A stretch of DNA of 64,000 nucleotides from positions 8,042-72,041 of the forward strand of contig DKIJ01000039.1 of the NCBI GenBank assembly GCA_002454195.1, written 5' to 3'. This document shows positions 43,440 to 52,644 of this stretch, piece by piece (the stretch's first letter is position 1; each line of letters opens with the position of its first letter). Under the pieces are notes generated by a model. The model ran no database searches. It saw nothing but the letters and a program-made list of their open reading frames with translations, and had not been told where the DNA came from. The DNA comes from Flavobacterium sp. UBA6721 (GTDB lineage Bacteria; Bacteroidota; Bacteroidia; Flavobacteriales; Flavobacteriaceae). A program made the translations under genes and the position numbers.

Positions 43440-43922
43440 ATGATTACAGTTAACGATATTTCGGTGCAATTTGGCTGTTCAAATAAAGGACATGATGGGT
43501 TTTTAGGAAATTCGGTTTTAGGGGAATGGTGTAATATTGGAGCGGATAGTAATAATTCCAATTTAAAAAATAATTATGATGAAGTGCGTTTATGGAGTTA
43601 TGAAACGGAAGGTTTTGCTAAAACGGGATTGCAGTTTTGTGGTTTGATGATGGGGGATCATAGTAAATGTGGTATCAATACCATGTTTAATACTGGAACT
43701 GTGGTGGGAGTAAGTGCTAATATTTTTGGTTCAGGATTTCCAAGAAATTTTGTTCCGTGTTTTTCTTGGGGAGGTGCGACAGGTTTTACAACATATTTAA
43801 CTAAAAAGGCTTTTGAAACGGCCAGGCGCGTGATGGATAGAAGAGGCATTGAATTTGATGAAAAGGAAGCGGCTATCTTAGAGCATGTTTTTGAAATTAC
43901 TAAAAAGTGGCGAAAAGAATAG
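43440..43922 (+). CDS. chimeric gene: ABC-F start fused to a second GlmU-like C-terminus
   Basis: A 160-residue product. The first 12 residues, MITVNDISVQFG, match the start of the ABC-F gene at 45700 (one difference, V for I). From Cys13 onward it follows the C-terminal beta-helix of the GlmU-like protein at 35586-36761, about 90 percent identical over 149 residues, with nucleotide changes mostly at third positions. The join falls on Phe-Gly, which both parents have, over the shared bases ATTTGG. It lacks the whole nucleotidyltransferase half. It has its own -7 box and a terminator, so it may be expressed; function doubtful. Confidence 0.8.
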   Translation: MITVNDISVQFGCSNKGHDGFLGNSVLGEWCNIGADSNNSNLKNNYDEVRLWSYETEGFAKTGLQFCGLMMGDHSKCGINTMFNTGTVVGVSANIFGSGFPRNFVPCFSWGGATGFTTYLTKKAFETARRVMDRRGIEFDEKEAAILEHVFEITKKWRKE

Positions 43923-43955
43923 GAGGCTTTAGGAAATAATGGTTTTTAAAATGTA

Positions 43956-43988
43956 TACTTCATCTGTTTTTGGTGAAGTATTTTTTTG
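43956..43988 (+). terminator. intrinsic terminator of the chimeric gene
   Basis: TACTTCA (43956-43962) pairs with TGAAGTA (43974-43980), then seven T. Confidence 0.8.
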
Positions 43989-44077
43989 TTTTATAGGGTT
44001 TCTTTGTTTTTTGTTTAAAAAATGTTTGATTATTGATGGTTTTGTTGTTTTTTTACTGAAATTAAAATGTAAGAAGT

Positions 44078-45541
44078 ATGGAAGAATTTGTTGTTGCCTT
44101 AAATAGTATCGTTTGGAGTAATTCTTTAATAGTTTTGTGTTTAGGAATTGGTTTGTATTTTTCAATACGAACGCGTTTTTTACAACTTCGACATATTAAA
44201 GAAATGTGGAAATTGCTATTTGATGGAGAGAGTACAGATTCAGGAGTTTCTTCTTTTCAGGCTTTGGCAATGTCATTAGCAGGTAGAGTAGGTACAGGTA
44301 ATATAGCTGGAGTTGCTACTGCCATTGCTTTTGGAGGACCAGGTGCTATGTTTTGGATGTGGACAGTTGCCTTCTTAGGGGCAAGTACAGCTTATGTTGA
44401 AGCGACTTTGGCGCAAATATATAAAGAGAAACATTTAGGTGAATTTCGTGGTGGTCCTGCTTTTTATATAGAAAGAGGTTTGAAAATGAAATGGTTCGGA
44501 ATTTTGTTTGCTGTAGTTTCTGTTGTTTCGGCAGGCGTATTTTTGCCGGGAGTTCAGGCGAATTCGGTAGCAGAAGGAATAAAAAATGCTTTTGATGTTG
44601 AAACTTGGATTTCAGGTTTGGGAATGGTTGTTTTGTTTGGAGCGATTGTTTTTGGAGGTGTAAAAAGGATTGCAAGGTTTACTGAATATGTAGTTCCGTT
44701 TATGGCAATTGGTTATATAGCATTTGCTTTAATTATTATTGGAGTGAATTTTGATCAGTTAGGGCGTGTGTTGAGTTTGATTTTTAAGAGTGCATTTAAT
44801 TTAGAAGCAGGATTCGGGGCTGTTTTTGGATTGGCTATTCAGTGGGGGGTGAAGAGAGGAATCTACTCTAATGAAGCAGGTCAAGGAACAGCGCCTCATA
44901 TTGCGGCTGCAGCCAATGTTTCGCATCCGGTAAAACAAGGTTTGGTGCAGTCTTTTTCGGTTTACATTGATACTTTGTTTGTGTGTTCGGCTACTGGATT
45001 TATGATTTTGATTACAGGAATGTATAATGTTCAAAACCCTGAATTTGGTAGTAACGGAGCTTCGGAGTTTTTGTATCATGGTTTAAAAAACGTAGCAGTA
45101 GGACCGGCTTATACACAAATGGCAATGGATACCGTTTTTCCTGGTTTTGGATCGTATTTTGTAGCAGTAGCATTATTTTTCTTTGCTTTTACAACTGTTA
45201 TAGCCTATTATTATATTGCTGAAACGAATATTTCTTATTTGACTAGAAAATTTGAATCACCTGCGTTTTATTATGTGTTAAAAGTAATAATGATGGTTGT
45301 GATTATGTATGGTGCGGTTAATCAAGCAACTTTGGCTTGGGCAATTGGGGATTTAGGGGTAGGTTTGATGGCGTGGTTTAATATTATTGCGATTATTCTT
45401 TTGCAAAAACCAGCATTAAAAGCTCTTTTGGATTATGAAAAACAGAAAAAGGAAGGAAAGGATCCTGTTTTTTTACCTGAAACAATTGATGTTTCAAATG
45501 CTCATATTTGGAATACTTTAAACAAAGTTAAAACAGAGTAA
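44078..45541 (+). CDS. alanine:cation symporter family protein (AGCS)
   Basis: A 487-residue inner-membrane transporter that imports alanine or glycine with sodium or protons. About ten to eleven membrane segments are visible. Family motifs include SLAGRVGTGNIAGVATAIAFGGPGAMFWMW near residue 68, RGGPAFYIERGL, GVKRGIYSNEAGQGTAPHIAAAA near residue 260, and FPGFGSYFVAVALFFFAFTT. Length is slightly longer than average. Monocistronic with a terminator after it. Confidence 0.92.
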   Translation: MEEFVVALNSIVWSNSLIVLCLGIGLYFSIRTRFLQLRHIKEMWKLLFDGESTDSGVSSFQALAMSLAGRVGTGNIAGVATAIAFGGPGAMFWMWTVAFLGASTAYVEATLAQIYKEKHLGEFRGGPAFYIERGLKMKWFGILFAVVSVVSAGVFLPGVQANSVAEGIKNAFDVETWISGLGMVVLFGAIVFGGVKRIARFTEYVVPFMAIGYIAFALIIIGVNFDQLGRVLSLIFKSAFNLEAGFGAVFGLAIQWGVKRGIYSNEAGQGTAPHIAAAANVSHPVKQGLVQSFSVYIDTLFVCSATGFMILITGMYNVQNPEFGSNGASEFLYHGLKNVAVGPAYTQMAMDTVFPGFGSYFVAVALFFFAFTTVIAYYYIAETNISYLTRKFESPAFYYVLKVIMMVVIMYGAVNQATLAWAIGDLGVGLMAWFNIIAIILLQKPALKALLDYEKQKKEGKDPVFLPETIDVSNAHIWNTLNKVKTE

Positions 45542-45560
45542 CTATTGTATAAATTATTTA

Positions 45561-45603
45561 AGCTTCTAGTAGTATATTTTATGCTTTACTAGAAGCTTTT
45601 TTA
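45561..45603 (+). terminator. intrinsic terminator of the alanine symporter gene
   Basis: AGCTTCTAGTA pairs with TACTAGAAGCT across an AT-rich loop, then six T. Confidence 0.85.
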
Positions 45604-45627
45604 TAGGAACAAATTACTTAATTAAGT

Positions 45628-45635
45628 TATCTTTG
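45628..45635 (+). promoter_or_regulatory. -7 promoter box of the ABC-F gene
   Basis: TATCTTTG followed by CGC, 64 nt before ATG 45700. The leader contains a short run of CTTCTA repeats (CTAACTTCTAGCCTCTAACTT). Confidence 0.6.
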
Positions 45636-45699
45636 CGCTTTTAAATTTATTGAGGGTAGAAATTTCTAACTTCTAGCCTCTAACTTCTAACTTTAAACA

Positions 45700-47334
45700 A
45701 TGATTACAATTAACGATATATCGGTTCAATTTGGAGGAACTACACTTTTTAGTGATGTTTCCTTTGCTATTAATGAGAACGATAAAATTGCCCTTATGGG
45801 TAAAAATGGGGCTGGAAAATCGACTTTATTAAAAATTATTGCAGGAAATAGCAAGCCGTCAACAGGGAGTGTTTCGGCGCCAAAAGAAGCAGTTATTGCT
45901 TATTTACCACAGCATTTATTGACAACTGATACGGCTACAGTAAAAGAAGAAGCTTCGAAAGCTTTTTCTGAAGTGTTCCAAATGAAAGCGGAGATTGACG
46001 AAATCAATGAGCAATTAACGATTCGTACTGATTATGAAAGTGACGAATACATGAAGCTTATTGAGCGTGTATCAGACTTAAGTGAAAAGTTTTATGCTAT
46101 TGAAGAAATCAATTACGAAGCAGAGGTTGAGAAAGTTTTAAAAGGATTAGGTTTTGTTGCTGCCGATTTTAATCGTAAAACTTCTGAATTTTCGGGAGGT
46201 TGGAGAATGCGCATTGAATTGGCTAAAATCTTATTGCGTAAGCCAGATTTAATTTTACTGGATGAGCCTACTAACCACATGGATATCGAAAGTATTCAAT
46301 GGTTAGAAGATTTCTTGATTAATTCGGCTAAGGCGGTGGTGGTAATTTCACACGATAGAGCTTTTGTAGATAATATCACGAACCGTACGATTGAAGTAAC
46401 AATGGGACGTATTTACGATTATAAAGCAAAGTATTCTCATTATTTAGAATTGCGTAAAGATCGTAGAATTCACCAGCAAAAAGCATATGATGAGCAACAA
46501 AAAATGATTGCAGATAATCGTGCTTTTATTGAGCGATTTAAAGGGACTTTCTCTAAAACAGATGCGGTACAATCTCGTGTGAGAATGTTAGAGAAGTTAG
46601 AGATTGTTCAGGTAGATGAAGTCGATACTTCGGCTTTGAAATTAAAGTTTCCTCCAGCAGCTCGTTCTGGACAATATCCAGTTGTGGTTAAAGATTTGGC
46701 TAAATCCTATGGTGATCACGTAGTTTTTAAAGATGCTAATATTGTTATCGAAAGAGGTCAAAAAGTGGCTTTTGTGGGTAAAAATGGTGAAGGTAAATCG
46801 ACCATGATTAAAGCCATTATGAAAGAAATAGGTATTGATGGTGGAAGTGTGGAAATTGGTCACAATGCTCAAATTGGATATTTTGCACAAAATCAAGCTT
46901 CATTATTAGATGAAAATGCGACTATTTTTGAAACGATTGATAGTATTGCGGTTGGTGATATTCGTACTCAGATTAAAAATATTTTAGGAGCTTTTATGTT
47001 TCAAGGTGATGATATTACTAAAAAAGTAAAAGTGCTTTCGGGTGGGGAGAAAACGCGTTTAGCAATGATTAAATTATTGCTAGAACCTGTAAACTTGTTG
47101 ATTCTGGATGAGCCTTCAAACCATTTGGATATGAAAACCAAAGATATTATTAAGGATGCTTTGCGAGATTTTGATGGAACTTTGATTTTAGTTTCTCACG
47201 ACCGTGATTTCTTAGATGGATTAGCGACTAAGGTTTTCGAATTTGGGAACAAAAGAGTGGTGGAGCACTTCGAGGATATTTCAGGATTCTTGGCTCACAA
47301 GAAAATGGAAAGTATGAGAGAGATTGAAAAATAA
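45700..47334 (+). CDS. ABC-F family ATPase (translation factor type)
   Basis: A 544-residue soluble protein with two ABC ATPase domains and no membrane part. Domain 1: GKNGAGKST, FSGGWRMR, LDEPTNHMD. Domain 2: GKNGEGKST, LSGGEKTRL, LDEPSNHLD. The linker between them, including QQKMIADNRAFIERFKG, is the P-site tRNA interaction motif of ribosome-binding ABC-F proteins. Length fits the YbiT/EttA-like group, which rescues stalled ribosomes; antibiotic resistance is possible but not indicated. Its first 12 codons are duplicated in the chimeric gene at 43440. Confidence 0.92.
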   Translation: MITINDISVQFGGTTLFSDVSFAINENDKIALMGKNGAGKSTLLKIIAGNSKPSTGSVSAPKEAVIAYLPQHLLTTDTATVKEEASKAFSEVFQMKAEIDEINEQLTIRTDYESDEYMKLIERVSDLSEKFYAIEEINYEAEVEKVLKGLGFVAADFNRKTSEFSGGWRMRIELAKILLRKPDLILLDEPTNHMDIESIQWLEDFLINSAKAVVVISHDRAFVDNITNRTIEVTMGRIYDYKAKYSHYLELRKDRRIHQQKAYDEQQKMIADNRAFIERFKGTFSKTDAVQSRVRMLEKLEIVQVDEVDTSALKLKFPPAARSGQYPVVVKDLAKSYGDHVVFKDANIVIERGQKVAFVGKNGEGKSTMIKAIMKEIGIDGGSVEIGHNAQIGYFAQNQASLLDENATIFETIDSIAVGDIRTQIKNILGAFMFQGDDITKKVKVLSGGEKTRLAMIKLLLEPVNLLILDEPSNHLDMKTKDIIKDALRDFDGTLILVSHDRDFLDGLATKVFEFGNKRVVEHFEDISGFLAHKKMESMREIEK

Positions 47335-47352
47335 TTTTCTATTCAGATATAA

Positions 47353-47382
47353 ATAAAAGGCACAATTTGTGCCTTTTATTGT
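47353..47382. terminator. bidirectional intrinsic terminator
   Basis: AAAAGGCAC, loop AATT, GTGCCTTTT, flanked by A and T. It lies between the ABC-F gene and the convergent GNAT gene. Confidence 0.85.
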
Positions 47383-47387
47383 TTTTG

Positions 47388-47690
47388 TTAAATTCGGATT
47401 CCAGGAGGTAGTAATTCTTTGTAAGCTGGATTTTTTCTGAAAAAATGTACTATTCTAGGATATACTGGGACTACTTTTGTGCGTTCTTCGATTGAGTTGT
47501 CTAGTATGTTTTTTATTATAAAATCAATGATTTTGTCGTTATCAAAATGTTCCGGGGTATTGATTTTGGTTAAAAATATTTTTCTTTCTTGAAGTGAATA
47601 TTCAATTGTGATAAGGCCTTCTGGAATAGTGGTTTCAAATTGTCTAGCAAAAGCATTGTTTTTAATTTCAATTGAATCAATTGTTTCCAT
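47388..47690 (-). CDS. GNAT-like small N-acetyltransferase (YjdJ/COG2388 type)
   Basis: A 100-residue protein from ATG 47690 (METIDSIEIKNNAFARQFE). The longer frame begins at TTG 47720, which lies in a -7-like box (TTGCTTTG) and is rejected. The pattern ITIEYSLQERKIFLTKINTP, then KIIDFIIKNILDNS and VVPVYPRIVHFFRKNPAYKELL matches the minimal GNAT fold of the COG2388 group, with the Pro-x-Tyr segment before the last helix. Substrate unknown. It is convergent with the ABC-F gene. Confidence 0.75.
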   Translation of the reverse strand: METIDSIEIKNNAFARQFETTIPEGLITIEYSLQERKIFLTKINTPEHFDNDKIIDFIIKNILDNSIEERTKVVPVYPRIVHFFRKNPAYKELLPPGIRI

Positions 47691-47956
47691 GGTAATTAAG
47701 AATTTTGTTGTGCAAAGCAATTACAATAGATTTTTTGCTCTAAGATTTTCTGAGTACTATCGCTTTTTGCTTTTGTTTTATGTGAATATTTTATTCGATA
47801 AGACGAATTGTAAAGTTAAGTATTTGGATATCAAATTCAAATGACTTTAACACAGCTTCTAATGTTAAAGTTTAGTATGTCTTTTTTTATTTAATCATTT
47901 TCTGTTTTTTAAGTCTTTAAATTAGTATTTTGGTAATTTAAAATCCGAATGATTTA

Positions 47957-48634
47957 ATGAGTAAAATTCCTTTATATTTTATGCCTGGGTTAGCGGCCAA
48001 TCCTTTAATTTTTGAAAGAATAAGGTTGGATGATTCGCTTTTTGATGTTCATTTTTTAGAATGGAAAATTCCAGAGCATGGAGAAACTCTTGATAATTAT
48101 GCTAAGCGCATCGCTTTGGGTGTGAAAAAAGAGCAATCAGTTTTAATAGGTGTTTCTTTTGGAGGGATTTTAGTACAGGAAATGGCGAAGTTTCTCAATG
48201 TGCAAAAAATAATTATTATTTCGAGTGTTAAATCAAAGGAAGAATTTCCTAGGCGAATACGTTTTGCCCGAAAAACATTGCTGTATAAATTGATTCCAAT
48301 TCGATTGGTATTGAGTTTGGGTAAGTTGGCGCAGTTTGTTTTGGGTGAAAAAAGCTCAAATAGAATGCAGTTGTATGATACTTTTCTATCGGTTCGCGAT
48401 GTTAATTATTTAAAATGGGCTTTTGAGAAAGTAGTTTTATGGGATCGTATAAAAATAGATGAACGTGTGATTCATGTTCATGGTGATAAAGATGCGGTGT
48501 TTCCGATACAAAATATCCAAAAATGTGTGGTGGTAGAAGGTGGAACACATGTAATGATTTATACTAAATACCGATGGTTTAATGCTAATTTACCAGCGAT
48601 TATTTTAGATTCAAAAAATTTAATTTATAGTTAA
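47957..48634 (+). CDS. alpha/beta hydrolase
   Basis: A 225-residue soluble hydrolase. The nucleophile elbow is GVSFGG (about residues 62-67, Ser nucleophile), the acid region is HGDKDAVFP, and the catalytic His is in GGTHVMI. The oxyanion strand begins YFMPGLAANPLIF. It resembles small esterase or lipase relatives, and the substrate cannot be predicted. It starts at ATG 47957 and is alone. Confidence 0.82.
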   Translation: MSKIPLYFMPGLAANPLIFERIRLDDSLFDVHFLEWKIPEHGETLDNYAKRIALGVKKEQSVLIGVSFGGILVQEMAKFLNVQKIIIISSVKSKEEFPRRIRFARKTLLYKLIPIRLVLSLGKLAQFVLGEKSSNRMQLYDTFLSVRDVNYLKWAFEKVVLWDRIKIDERVIHVHGDKDAVFPIQNIQKCVVVEGGTHVMIYTKYRWFNANLPAIILDSKNLIYS

Positions 48635-48652
48635 ATATTCTAGTAGGGCTAA

Positions 48653-48690
48653 AAAAAATCCGTCAACTTTAAATAAGTGACGGATTTTAA
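48653..48690. terminator. bidirectional intrinsic terminator
   Basis: AAATCCGTCA pairs with TGACGGATTT around an 11-nt loop, with A-runs and T-runs outside. It separates the hydrolase gene from the convergent TPR-like gene. Confidence 0.85.
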
Positions 48691-48709
48691 AAAAAAAGGT
48701 GTGATGAAA

Positions 48710-49225
48710 TTACATTTTTTTCATTTGTTCTTTCATCATATTGATTTGATCTTTCAACATTCCTTGTTTGTCTAATTTCTTTACTTCAGCGATTAAATTG
48801 GTTGCTTCAATTTTTCTTCTTCTTGAAAGCGCAATTCCTGCCAAATTTAGTTTAGCAACGGCTAAATCCATATCCATAGATAAACCTAGTTCAATCGCTT
48901 TCTTAAAATATTTCTCTGATTGATTGATATTTGTTTGCGAAAGCATGATTCCGTGAAGATAATTAAAGTATCCTTGTTGTTTTCTAGTTAAAGCTCCTTC
49001 AGGGGTTTTTATGTATGAAAGCCACTTTTGAGCACCTACAAAGTCTTGTTTTCTTAATTTTAAAAAGGCTAATAAGATGAATTCGTTTCTGTAATAAAGA
49101 AAAACAGGAATTATTGTAAGCAATAATAAGAAGATTCCATTGCCAATATTGTTTTCCGTAAATTGCCAAATGCTAGTAATTACAATAAGTCCAGCGATAA
49201 TAAGTTTGATATTCTTGTTTAACAT
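48710..49225 (-). CDS. membrane protein with TPR-like cytoplasmic domain
   Basis: A 171-residue protein from ATG 49225 (MLNKNIKLIIAGLIVITSIW). A longer frame to TTG 49366 is rejected because a -7 box (TATATTTG, 49246-49253 reverse strand) lies inside it. Two hydrophobic segments cover about 7-25 and 30-50. The rest is helical with TPR-like pairs (GYFNYLHGIMLSQTNINQSEKYFKKAIELG and AVAKLNLAGIALSRRRKIEA). Function unknown. It is divergent from rpmH with back-to-back promoters. Confidence 0.7.
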   Translation of the reverse strand: MLNKNIKLIIAGLIVITSIWQFTENNIGNGIFLLLLTIIPVFLYYRNEFILLAFLKLRKQDFVGAQKWLSYIKTPEGALTRKQQGYFNYLHGIMLSQTNINQSEKYFKKAIELGLSMDMDLAVAKLNLAGIALSRRRKIEATNLIAEVKKLDKQGMLKDQINMMKEQMKKM

Positions 49226-49290
49226 GATGGTTGTTTGATTTGTGTTTGCAAATATAGTAAAAGGAATTAAAAATATTTTTATAAAACTTC

Positions 49291-49320
49291 TTGCTAGAAA
49301 AAAAAGTCTTTGTATATTTG
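49291..49320 (+). promoter_or_regulatory. consensus promoter of rpmH
   Basis: TTG (49291-49293), 19-nt spacer, TATATTTG (49313-49320) followed by CACTC: exact Bacteroidetes consensus. The box ends 72 nt before the ATG. Confidence 0.9.
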
Positions 49321-49392
49321 CACTCGGTTTAGAAATGACCGTTATATCAAACAATAAAAGATACAATTAATAAGATTTAAAGATACAAACCA

Positions 49393-49554
49393 ATGAGCAA
49401 AAGAACGTTTCAACCATCGAAAAGAAAAAGAAGAAATAAACACGGATTTATGGACAGAATGGCTTCTGCAAATGGAAGAAAAGTTCTTGCGCGTAGAAGA
49501 GCTAAAGGAAGACATAAATTAACTGTTTCTAGCGAGCCTAGACACAAAAAATAA
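49393..49554 (+). CDS. rpmH: 50S ribosomal protein L34
   Basis: A 53-residue very basic protein: [19 protein letters not shown], then [19 protein letters not shown] and a short tail ending EPRHKK. This is the L34 signature with a few extra C-terminal residues, as usual in Bacteroidetes. It lies behind a perfect promoter and ahead of a strong terminator. It is not next to dnaA or rnpA here. Confidence 0.97.
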
Positions 49555-49575
49555 TGTTTGAAAAAGCATAAATAA

Positions 49576-49607
49576 GGGCGTTACTTTTATTAGTATCGCC
49601 CTTTTTT
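49576..49607 (+). terminator. intrinsic terminator of rpmH
   Basis: GGGCG (49576-49580) pairs with CGCCC (49597-49601), extended by AT pairs in the 16-nt loop, then six T. Confidence 0.8.
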
Positions 49608-49673
49608 ATACCTAGTCTGAAAATAGTACTCAAGTTTATGTTTTTTAATGAGTTACCTCTTTTAAAAAAAAAG

Positions 49674-49681
49674 TAAATTTG
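49674..49681 (+). promoter_or_regulatory. -7 promoter box of carB
   Basis: TAAATTTG, 38 nt before ATG 49720. No TTG at 19 nt upstream. Confidence 0.5.
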
Positions 49682-49719
49682 AGAAATAAAAAACTTCAAA
49701 AAACAATAATTACATCATA

Positions 49720-52575
49720 ATGCCAAAAGACACTTCAATCAAATCCGTTTTAATTATAGGTTCAGGTCCTATTGTTATTGGTCAAGCTTGCGAATTCGAT
49801 TACGCAGGATCGCAATCAGCTCGTTCTATTCGTGAAGAAGGAATCGAGGTTATTCTTATCAATTCGAATCCTGCTACAATTATGACCGACCCATCAATGG
49901 CGGATCATATCTATTTGAAACCTTTAACGACTAAATCGATCATTGAAATCCTTAAAGAACATCCACAAATTGATGCTGTATTGCCTACTATGGGTGGTCA
50001 AACGGCACTTAATTTATGTCTGGAAGCGCAGGAAAAAGGAATTTGGGATGATTTTGGTGTAAAAATGATTGGGGTTGATGTAAACGCAATTAATATTACT
50101 GAAGATAGAGACCAGTTTAAAGCGCTTTTAAAGAAAATTAATGTACCAACTGCACCAGCAGAAATTTGTACATCATATTTAAGAGGTAAAGAAATTGCTC
50201 AGGAATTTGGTTTCCCATTGGTTATTCGTCCTTCTTTTACATTAGGTGGAACTGGGGCTTCTATCGTATATAAACCAGAAGATTTTGACCGATTGTTAAC
50301 TGCAGGTCTTGAGGCTTCACCAATCCATGAAGTTTTAATTGATAAAGCTTTAATGGGATGGAAAGAATACGAATTAGAGCTTTTAAGAGATAAAAATGAC
50401 AATGTTGTCATCATTTGTTCTATCGAAAATATGGACCCAATGGGAATCCATACTGGAGATTCGATTACAGTGGCTCCTGCAATGACATTATCGGATACTA
50501 CTTTCCAAAAATTACGTGATTACGCTATCTTGATGATGCGCAGTATTGGTAATTTTGCCGGAGGATGTAACGTACAGTTTGCAGTATCACCTGATGATAA
50601 AGAAGATATCGTGGCTATTGAAATTAACCCACGTGTATCTCGTTCTTCTGCTTTGGCATCAAAAGCTACAGGATATCCAATTGCAAAAATTGCTTCTAAA
50701 TTAGCTTTAGGTTACAACTTAGATGAGTTACAAAACCAAATTACAAAATCTACTTCAGCTTTATTCGAGCCTACTTTAGATTATGTTATTGTAAAAATAC
50801 CACGTTGGAACTTTGATAAATTTGAAGGTTCTGACCGAATTTTAGGTCTTCAAATGAAGTCGGTAGGTGAGGTAATGGGAATTGGGCGTTCGTTCCAAGA
50901 AGCTTTACACAAAGCAACACAATCATTAGAAATTAAACGTAATGGTTTAGGTGCAGATGGTAAAGGGTATACCAATTACGAACAAATTATTGAAAAACTT
51001 ACTTATGCAAGCTGGGATCGTGTATTCGTAATTTACGATGCGATTGCTATGGGAATTCCATTGAGCAGAATTCATGAAATCACTAAAATTGATATGTGGT
51101 TCTTGAAACAGTATGAGGAGTTATTTATCTTAGAAAAAGAAATTGCCAATTATAAAGTGAGCAATTTACCAAAAGAGTTATTGCTTGAGGCAAAACAAAA
51201 AGGTTTTGCTGACCGTCAATTAGCTCATATGATGGGATGTTTAGAGAGTGAAGTTCACGCTTTACGTATGGAGATGAACATCAACCGTGTGTTCAAATTG
51301 GTTGATACTTGTGCTGCGGAGTTTAAAGCTAAAACGCCTTACTACTACTCAACATTTGAGGCTGAAATTGAAAAAGCAGATGGAACACGTTTTGTAGATA
51401 ATGAAAGTATTGTTACTGATAAAAAGAAAGTAATTGTCTTAGGTTCTGGACCAAACCGTATTGGACAAGGAATTGAGTTCGATTACTCTTGTGTTCACGG
51501 AGTTTTAGCTTCTAAAGAGTGTGGATACGAAACGATTATGATTAATTGTAACCCTGAAACCGTTTCAACTGATTTTGATACAGCCGATAAATTATACTTT
51601 GAGCCGGTTTTCTGGGAGCATATTTATGACATTATCCAACACGAAAAACCAGAAGGAGTTATCGTTCAGTTAGGTGGTCAAACAGCGCTTAAATTAGCTG
51701 AAAAATTATCTAAATACGGCGTAAAAATCATCGGAACAAGCTTTGATGCATTAGACTTAGCAGAAGACAGAGGACGTTTCTCTGATTTATTAACGGAGTT
51801 GAAAATTCCTTTCCCTAAATTCGGAATTGCAGAAAGCGCAGACGAAGCTTCGAAGTTAGCGGATTCATTAGATTTTCCATTATTAGTTCGTCCTTCTTAT
51901 GTATTAGGAGGTCAGGGAATGAAAATTGTAATCAACAAACAAGAGTTAGAAGAACACGTAATTGATTTGTTGAAATCGATCCCAGGAAACAAATTATTGT
52001 TAGACCACTATTTAGATGGTGCTATCGAAGCAGAAGCAGATGCTATTTGTGATGCTGATGGAAATGTGTACATCATCGGAATTATGGAGCACATCGAGCC
52101 ATGTGGAGTTCACTCGGGAGATTCTAATGCTACATTGCCTCCTTTCAATTTGGGAGAGTTTGTAATGCAACAAATCAAAGATCATACACACAAAATTGCT
52201 AAAGCATTAAAAACTGTAGGTTTAATCAATATTCAGTTTGCGATTAAAGATGATACCGTTTATATCATCGAAGCGAATCCAAGAGCTTCTCGTACAGTTC
52301 CATTTATTGCTAAAGCGTATGGTGAGCCTTACGTAAACTACGCGACTAAAGTAATGTTAGGACACAGTAAAGTAACCGACTTTGATTTCAATCCTAAATT
52401 AAACGGATACGCTATCAAACAACCGGTATTCTCTTTCAGTAAGTTCCCTAATGTAAACAAAGCTTTAGGACCTGAAATGAAATCAACAGGAGAAAGCATC
52501 TTGTTTATCGATGATTTAAAAGATGATCAATTCTACGAATTGTATTCAAGAAGAAAAATGTATTTGAGTAAATAA
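49720..52575 (+). CDS. carB: carbamoyl-phosphate synthase large subunit without the allosteric domain
   Basis: A 951-residue enzyme that makes carbamoyl phosphate for pyrimidines and arginine. Two ATP-grasp halves are clear: the first with SVLIIGSGPIVIGQACEFDY and RPSFTLGGTGAS, the second with KVIVLGSGPNRIGQGIEFDY and RPSYVLGGQGM. The protein ends at LYSRRKMYLSK after the second ATP-grasp, while E. coli CarB continues for about 120 residues with a regulatory domain for UMP and ornithine. The small subunit gene is not adjacent. The ending is a clean stop followed by a terminator, so it is not a truncation artefact. Confidence 0.95.
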   Translation: MPKDTSIKSVLIIGSGPIVIGQACEFDYAGSQSARSIREEGIEVILINSNPATIMTDPSMADHIYLKPLTTKSIIEILKEHPQIDAVLPTMGGQTALNLCLEAQEKGIWDDFGVKMIGVDVNAINITEDRDQFKALLKKINVPTAPAEICTSYLRGKEIAQEFGFPLVIRPSFTLGGTGASIVYKPEDFDRLLTAGLEASPIHEVLIDKALMGWKEYELELLRDKNDNVVIICSIENMDPMGIHTGDSITVAPAMTLSDTTFQKLRDYAILMMRSIGNFAGGCNVQFAVSPDDKEDIVAIEINPRVSRSSALASKATGYPIAKIASKLALGYNLDELQNQITKSTSALFEPTLDYVIVKIPRWNFDKFEGSDRILGLQMKSVGEVMGIGRSFQEALHKATQSLEIKRNGLGADGKGYTNYEQIIEKLTYASWDRVFVIYDAIAMGIPLSRIHEITKIDMWFLKQYEELFILEKEIANYKVSNLPKELLLEAKQKGFADRQLAHMMGCLESEVHALRMEMNINRVFKLVDTCAAEFKAKTPYYYSTFEAEIEKADGTRFVDNESIVTDKKKVIVLGSGPNRIGQGIEFDYSCVHGVLASKECGYETIMINCNPETVSTDFDTADKLYFEPVFWEHIYDIIQHEKPEGVIVQLGGQTALKLAEKLSKYGVKIIGTSFDALDLAEDRGRFSDLLTELKIPFPKFGIAESADEASKLADSLDFPLLVRPSYVLGGQGMKIVINKQELEEHVIDLLKSIPGNKLLLDHYLDGAIEAEADAICDADGNVYIIGIMEHIEPCGVHSGDSNATLPPFNLGEFVMQQIKDHTHKIAKALKTVGLINIQFAIKDDTVYIIEANPRASRTVPFIAKAYGEPYVNYATKVMLGHSKVTDFDFNPKLNGYAIKQPVFSFSKFPNVNKALGPEMKSTGESILFIDDLKDDQFYELYSRRKMYLSK

Positions 52576-52594
52576 TAACTCAATTGATTCATAG

Positions 52595-52629
52595 AATAGG
52601 CTGTCCATCAAGACAGCCTATTTTTTTTT
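52595..52629 (+). terminator. intrinsic terminator of carB
   Basis: AATAGGCTGTC pairs with GACAGCCTATT around loop CATCAA, then nine T. Confidence 0.92.
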
Positions 52630-52644
52630 GTTTTTTTTTTGGGG

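Noticed and set aside
45700..47334. ABC-F gene as an antibiotic-resistance determinant
   Set aside because: The linker and length fit the housekeeping YbiT/EttA-like group; nothing in the sequence points to drug protection.
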